Notes under the pieces: model-generated
Told to the model about the DNA's origin: nothing
Seen by the model: only the letters and a program-made list of their open reading frames with translations
The model's database searches: none
Part shown: in pieces, positions 33,213-35,731 of the stretch
How positions within the stretch are numbered: position 1 is the first letter of the stretch
How the letters are laid out: the number at the start of each line of letters is the position of its first letter
Made by a program: the position numbers and the translations under genes
From: an uncultured Lachnospiraceae bacterium
Lineage (GTDB): Bacteria; Bacillota; Clostridia; Lachnospirales; Lachnospiraceae
Assembly: GCA_947174015.1 (NCBI GenBank)
Contig: CAMWHJ010000029.1
Coordinates: 1 to 35,731 of the forward strand
Reading direction: 5' to 3'
DNA: 35,731 bases

Positions 33213-34274
33213 TTAGTTGTTCTGAATTAGTCTGGGAAGATCACGGACGATTTCAATCATAAACCATTCCGGCAATACCTTTCCTTCATCCGCAGAAACC
33301 ACCATCTGTGCAATTTCATAGCTGATAGCAGAAAGGTCTTTCATAAGTGCCTTAGCACGATGAACCAAGTACTGGCCATCTTTTCCAAGAGTCTGTTTGT
33401 TTTCCGGAAGTTCATGAAGAAGTTTTGCGCGGAATGACTGGGCAAGGAAGTACAAAACATCACGTTCCTTTGGATTTGCCGGCCATTTGGCTTCGCCTTT
33501 TATAATGTCTGTAAGTAAATGCGTATTGCCAAGCTGCTTTACAAATGCAAGAAACATTCCTGCATGACTGGCAGAGATACATCCATAAGAGAGCATTTTT
33601 AACATTGCTTCCGGAACTTCTTTTGTATCAGCACCATATTCTTTCAATGCATCACTGAGCATATGCCAGGAACGCGGGGTAGAATAGGGCTCCTCAGTCT
33701 TTGGGGGCTCTGAGAATAAATGATCAGGTCTTTGGGTAATATAATTGATTATCCACGGATGAATCTGATTTTCATATGCCCATTGAATCCACTGGTCGGG
33801 GTCAGCTTTTAATTGAACATGAAACATACGATTGATAAGAGCAGAGGACATGGTTTTTACAATAGCAGAGTCCTGTGCCCGGTTGCCTGCACCGATAACA
33901 ATACTGCCTTGGGGAAGATAAAATTCTCCGATACGTCTTTCGTGAATCAGACTGTAAAAGGCTTTCTGAACCTCCTGAGAGCAGGCATTTAATTCGTCCA
34001 GAAAGAGTACATATGGCTCTTTCCTTGCAATCATCTTAGGCGGAAGAAAAGCACTGACACCATCCTGAATCTGCGGGATGCCGATAATATCTTCCGGTGC
34101 AAGCTGACTTCCCAGTAAAGAAACACAGGGAAGCCCCACTTCATCGGCAAATTTTTCAACAAGTGCAGATTTGCCGATACCGGGTGCTCCCCAGATAAAA
34201 ACCGGTCTTATGGGAGCCACATTTAATAATATTTCTAATAAGTCATTTTGAGTAACATAGATTGGTAAATTCAT
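33213..34274 (-). CDS. MoxR-family AAA+ ATPase
   Basis: 353 residues. Walker A GAPGIGKSA (29-37), a MoxR-type segment SQLAPEDIIGIPQ, Walker B VLFLDELNA (D93, E94), sensor 1 IVIGAGN and the helical C-terminal lid. MoxR ATPases work with VWA proteins to remodel or assemble enzyme complexes; the VWA-peptidase gene follows directly on the same strand. GGAAAGGA lies about 7 bases before the ATG. Upstream on the same strand are a consensus promoter (34598-34626), a 24-codon ORF and a terminator-like hairpin, so expression may be attenuated. Confidence 0.88.
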   Translation of the reverse strand: MNLPIYVTQNDLLEILLNVAPIRPVFIWGAPGIGKSALVEKFADEVGLPCVSLLGSQLAPEDIIGIPQIQDGVSAFLPPKMIARKEPYVLFLDELNACSQEVQKAFYSLIHERRIGEFYLPQGSIVIGAGNRAQDSAIVKTMSSALINRMFHVQLKADPDQWIQWAYENQIHPWIINYITQRPDHLFSEPPKTEEPYSTPRSWHMLSDALKEYGADTKEVPEAMLKMLSYGCISASHAGMFLAFVKQLGNTHLLTDIIKGEAKWPANPKERDVLYFLAQSFRAKLLHELPENKQTLGKDGQYLVHRAKALMKDLSAISYEIAQMVVSADEGKVLPEWFMIEIVRDLPRLIQNN

Positions 34275-34336
34275 TTATGATTCCTTTCCGTTTCTGCGGT
34301 GCATTTACAGCGTAGCTGATTCCTGAAAATAAGCAC

Positions 34337-34362
34337 AAAAATAGCACCAAATGTTTGGTGCT
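34337..34362 (-). terminator. Terminator or attenuator between the 24-codon ORF and the MoxR gene
   Basis: AGCACCAAA (34343-34351) and TTTGGTGCT (34354-34362) pair perfectly around a 2-base loop. On the minus strand the stem is followed by ATTTTTG (34342-34336). It lies 78 bases after the small ORF stop and 63 bases before the MoxR start codon, in the transcript of the promoter at 34598-34626. Confidence 0.65.
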
Positions 34363-34439
34363 GGTTATCAAAATGGATTTGGATACACTTATCCTGCTGC
34401 AATTACGGAAAAATGGTAAAAGATAGTAATATAGATACC

Positions 34440-34514
34440 CTATTCGTCCATCAGGACAACCAGACCTTTGTTAGTAGTTGTTAAATTGTTTGTTATTTTA
34501 TTAAAGTATGTCAT
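34440..34514 (-). CDS. 24-residue ORF, possible leader peptide
   Basis: A minus-strand ATG at 34514 is preceded by GAAAGGAGG, 6 bases away, one of the best ribosome-binding sites in the window. The product starts MTYFNKITNNLTTTNKG and ends LVVLMDE; it is neither clearly a membrane peptide nor a signal peptide, and is rich in N and T. It lies about 75 bases after the predicted start of transcription and before a terminator-like hairpin that precedes the MoxR gene. It may be a regulatory leader peptide for the MoxR-VWA operon, or a free-standing small protein with its own terminator. Family not recognised. Confidence 0.45.
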   Translation of the reverse strand: MTYFNKITNNLTTTNKGLVVLMDE

Positions 34515-34597
34515 AATTGTCCTCCTTTCAAATGGGGTTGATAAGTTTCAAAATTGTAAGATGTATATGCCTTTGAGCTTTCTTAGCCTACATGTTT

Positions 34598-34626
34598 AGT
34601 ATATCGGTCACTTTTATAAATGTCAA
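34598..34626 (-). promoter_or_regulatory. Strong sigma-A promoter of the MoxR-VWA transcript
   Basis: Minus strand: TTGACA (34626-34621), a 17-base spacer and TATACT (34603-34598). Transcription should begin near 34591 and read through the 24-codon ORF towards the MoxR gene. Confidence 0.75.
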
Positions 34627-34871
34627 CATTAGGAAAAATAAATTTTTTTAAAATGCAATGATATAAAAGTTTAATATACAGAAAATGCAAAAATATATAA
34701 GCTTTATAAAACTTACTTCCGATATAATTATAAGCAATAGGTATATTTCTTCAAAGATATGCCAGAGACTTTTCTTATGGCTGCTGCAGAGATGATGACA
34801 AAATTTCTAATTTTAAGAAAAGCGGCAAAGGAAGCATTTTAGGAATGATCATTGAACAGGGGAGAATGGTT

Positions 34872-35489
34872 ATGGCAAGGATTACGGATGATAGTTTTTG
34901 TTCCAACAAAAAAATATATTTGCTGGCGGTAACGATATTTATAGGTATCACTTATTTGTTATATTGTGCCATCAGTATTTGGAATTATGCAGATGCAGAT
35001 GAAACAAAGTATGCAGACACAGCAATTGTTCTGGGGGCAGCAGCTAATGATAAGGGGGTTTCTCCTGTTTTCAGGGAAAGAATTTATCACGCTGTATGGT
35101 TGTATGAAAATGGATATGTAAATACAATTATAATTACAGGTGGATATGGAAAAGGCAATCAGTATTCGGATGCATATATTGGAATGCAGTATGCCATGGA
35201 ACAGGGAATTCCCCAAAGTGCAGTATTAATAGAAGAAAAATCAACAATAACAGAAGAAAATTTGGAGAATGCAAAATTAATCATGGAGCACCATAATTTT
35301 TCCAGTGCATTGATTGTCAGTGACCCACTGCATATGAAGAGAGCAATGCTGCAGGCAAAAGATAAAGGGATAGATGCTTACAGTTCCCCTACGCCGACTT
35401 CTATGTACCGGGGATTTTTTGTGAAAATAAAGTTTCTTATCAGAGAAGTATTTTTTTATATTGGATATAAAATTGTTCGGATTTTTTAG
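34872..35489 (+). CDS. YdcF/ElyC-like (DUF218) membrane-anchored protein
   Basis: 205 residues. One membrane segment near the N-terminus (IYLLAVTIFIGITYLLYCAI), then a DUF218 domain: DTAIVLGAAANDKGVSPVFR, ERIYHAVWLYENGYVNTIII, TGGYGKG, the conserved SxTxEENLENAKLIM block (EEKSTITEENLENA) and ALIVSDPLHMKRAM, with a hydrophobic C-terminal helix. The family (SanA, ElyC, YdcF) affects envelope integrity; the substrate is unknown. ATG 34872 has AGGGGAG 7 bases upstream; the ATGs at 34845 and 34866 have no site or one too close. A TATAAT at 34723-34728 may be part of its promoter. It is divergent from the MoxR operon. Confidence 0.82.
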   Translation: MARITDDSFCSNKKIYLLAVTIFIGITYLLYCAISIWNYADADETKYADTAIVLGAAANDKGVSPVFRERIYHAVWLYENGYVNTIIITGGYGKGNQYSDAYIGMQYAMEQGIPQSAVLIEEKSTITEENLENAKLIMEHHNFSSALIVSDPLHMKRAMLQAKDKGIDAYSSPTPTSMYRGFFVKIKFLIREVFFYIGYKIVRIF

Positions 35490-35662
35490 AAAAAATAGAA
35501 TTGGTTTGGAAGACTTTATCACTAGAAAAAGGATCTATGCATTGAAACGACGAATATCACAGGCAAGCACTGCTATTCACATTGATTAGTGGAAAATCTG
35601 AAAAATGATGGTATAATTTTGAAATAAATATAGAGCAGAACTATGGCTTAGAAGAAATTATC

Positions 35663-35731
35663 GTAACTGTTCAGTATGTCTGTGCATTTACTGCACAGAC
35701 CGTAAGAAAAAGTGGATATAACAGGCAAAGA
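35663..35731 (+). repeat. Folded repeat, left half, cut by the window end
   Basis: It starts with the closing-arm sequence GTAACTGTTCAGTA and the intact hairpin GTCTGTGCA-TTTAC-TGCACAGAC (one base differs from the 21022 copy just before it, T for G), then the GTAAGAAAAAGTGG linker to the last base. Its last 30 bases equal the first 30 of the window. Confidence 0.88.

Overview
The window looks like chromosomal DNA of a spore-forming gut Firmicute, most likely a Lachnospiraceae member. The reasons are the AT-rich composition with strong AGGAGG ribosome-binding sites, a PdaA-type spore cortex deacetylase, a DUF6774 mini-protein, a TetM-like/NYN fusion GTPase, a high-molecular-weight rubredoxin and a Bce-type sensor/transporter cassette. 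The species cannot be fixed from the sequence alone.

Layout. Positions 1-2477 are a graveyard of mobile DNA: the C-terminal end of an IS200-type TnpA, the N-terminal part of a DDE transposase, the end of a YARHG-domain gene, two tiny ORFs and the C-terminal end of an ISAs1-like transposase. Positions 2550-7733 carry housekeeping-like genes: the TetM-like/Rae1-like fusion, a DUF6774 protein, pdaA and a VOC protein. Positions 7826-13247 hold two ankyrin-repeat proteins, a suppressor-of-fused (SUFU) protein and a DUF7832-like protein, all on the plus strand. This mix is typical of polymorphic-toxin immunity loci, but no toxin is present. Positions 13386-17962 (minus) encode a complete BceRSAB-like module: response regulator, intramembrane-sensing kinase, ABC ATPase and FtsX permease. 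The site between kinase and ATPase genes matches the BceR consensus. Positions 18101-21786 carry a DMT exporter, a DUF4474/metallophosphoesterase pair and a flavin reductase-rubredoxin fusion.

Positions 21893-31044 are a defence island: a WYL regulator, then a complete type II-A CRISPR-Cas locus. It has a tracrRNA on the minus strand, cas9-cas1-cas2-csn2 with overlapping genes, a short leader ending in ATTTGAG, and an array of 27 identical 36-bp repeats with 26 spacers of 30-31 bp. The anti-repeat, nexus, two further hairpins, terminator and a consensus promoter of the tracrRNA can all be read directly.

Positions 31313-34626 (minus) encode a MoxR-type AAA+ ATPase and a VWA protein with an internally duplicated metallopeptidase module. 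They are preceded by a strong promoter, a 24-residue ORF and a terminator-like hairpin. A YdcF-type membrane protein follows.

A family of folded repeats of about 130-210 bp, all in one orientation, recurs at 6630, 21022, 22940 and, truncated, at both window ends. The helices of the copies at 21022 and 22940 differ by compensatory base changes, so the fold appears to be conserved. The first and last 30 bases of the window are identical and lie in this repeat, as expected for an assembly contig broken at a repeat.
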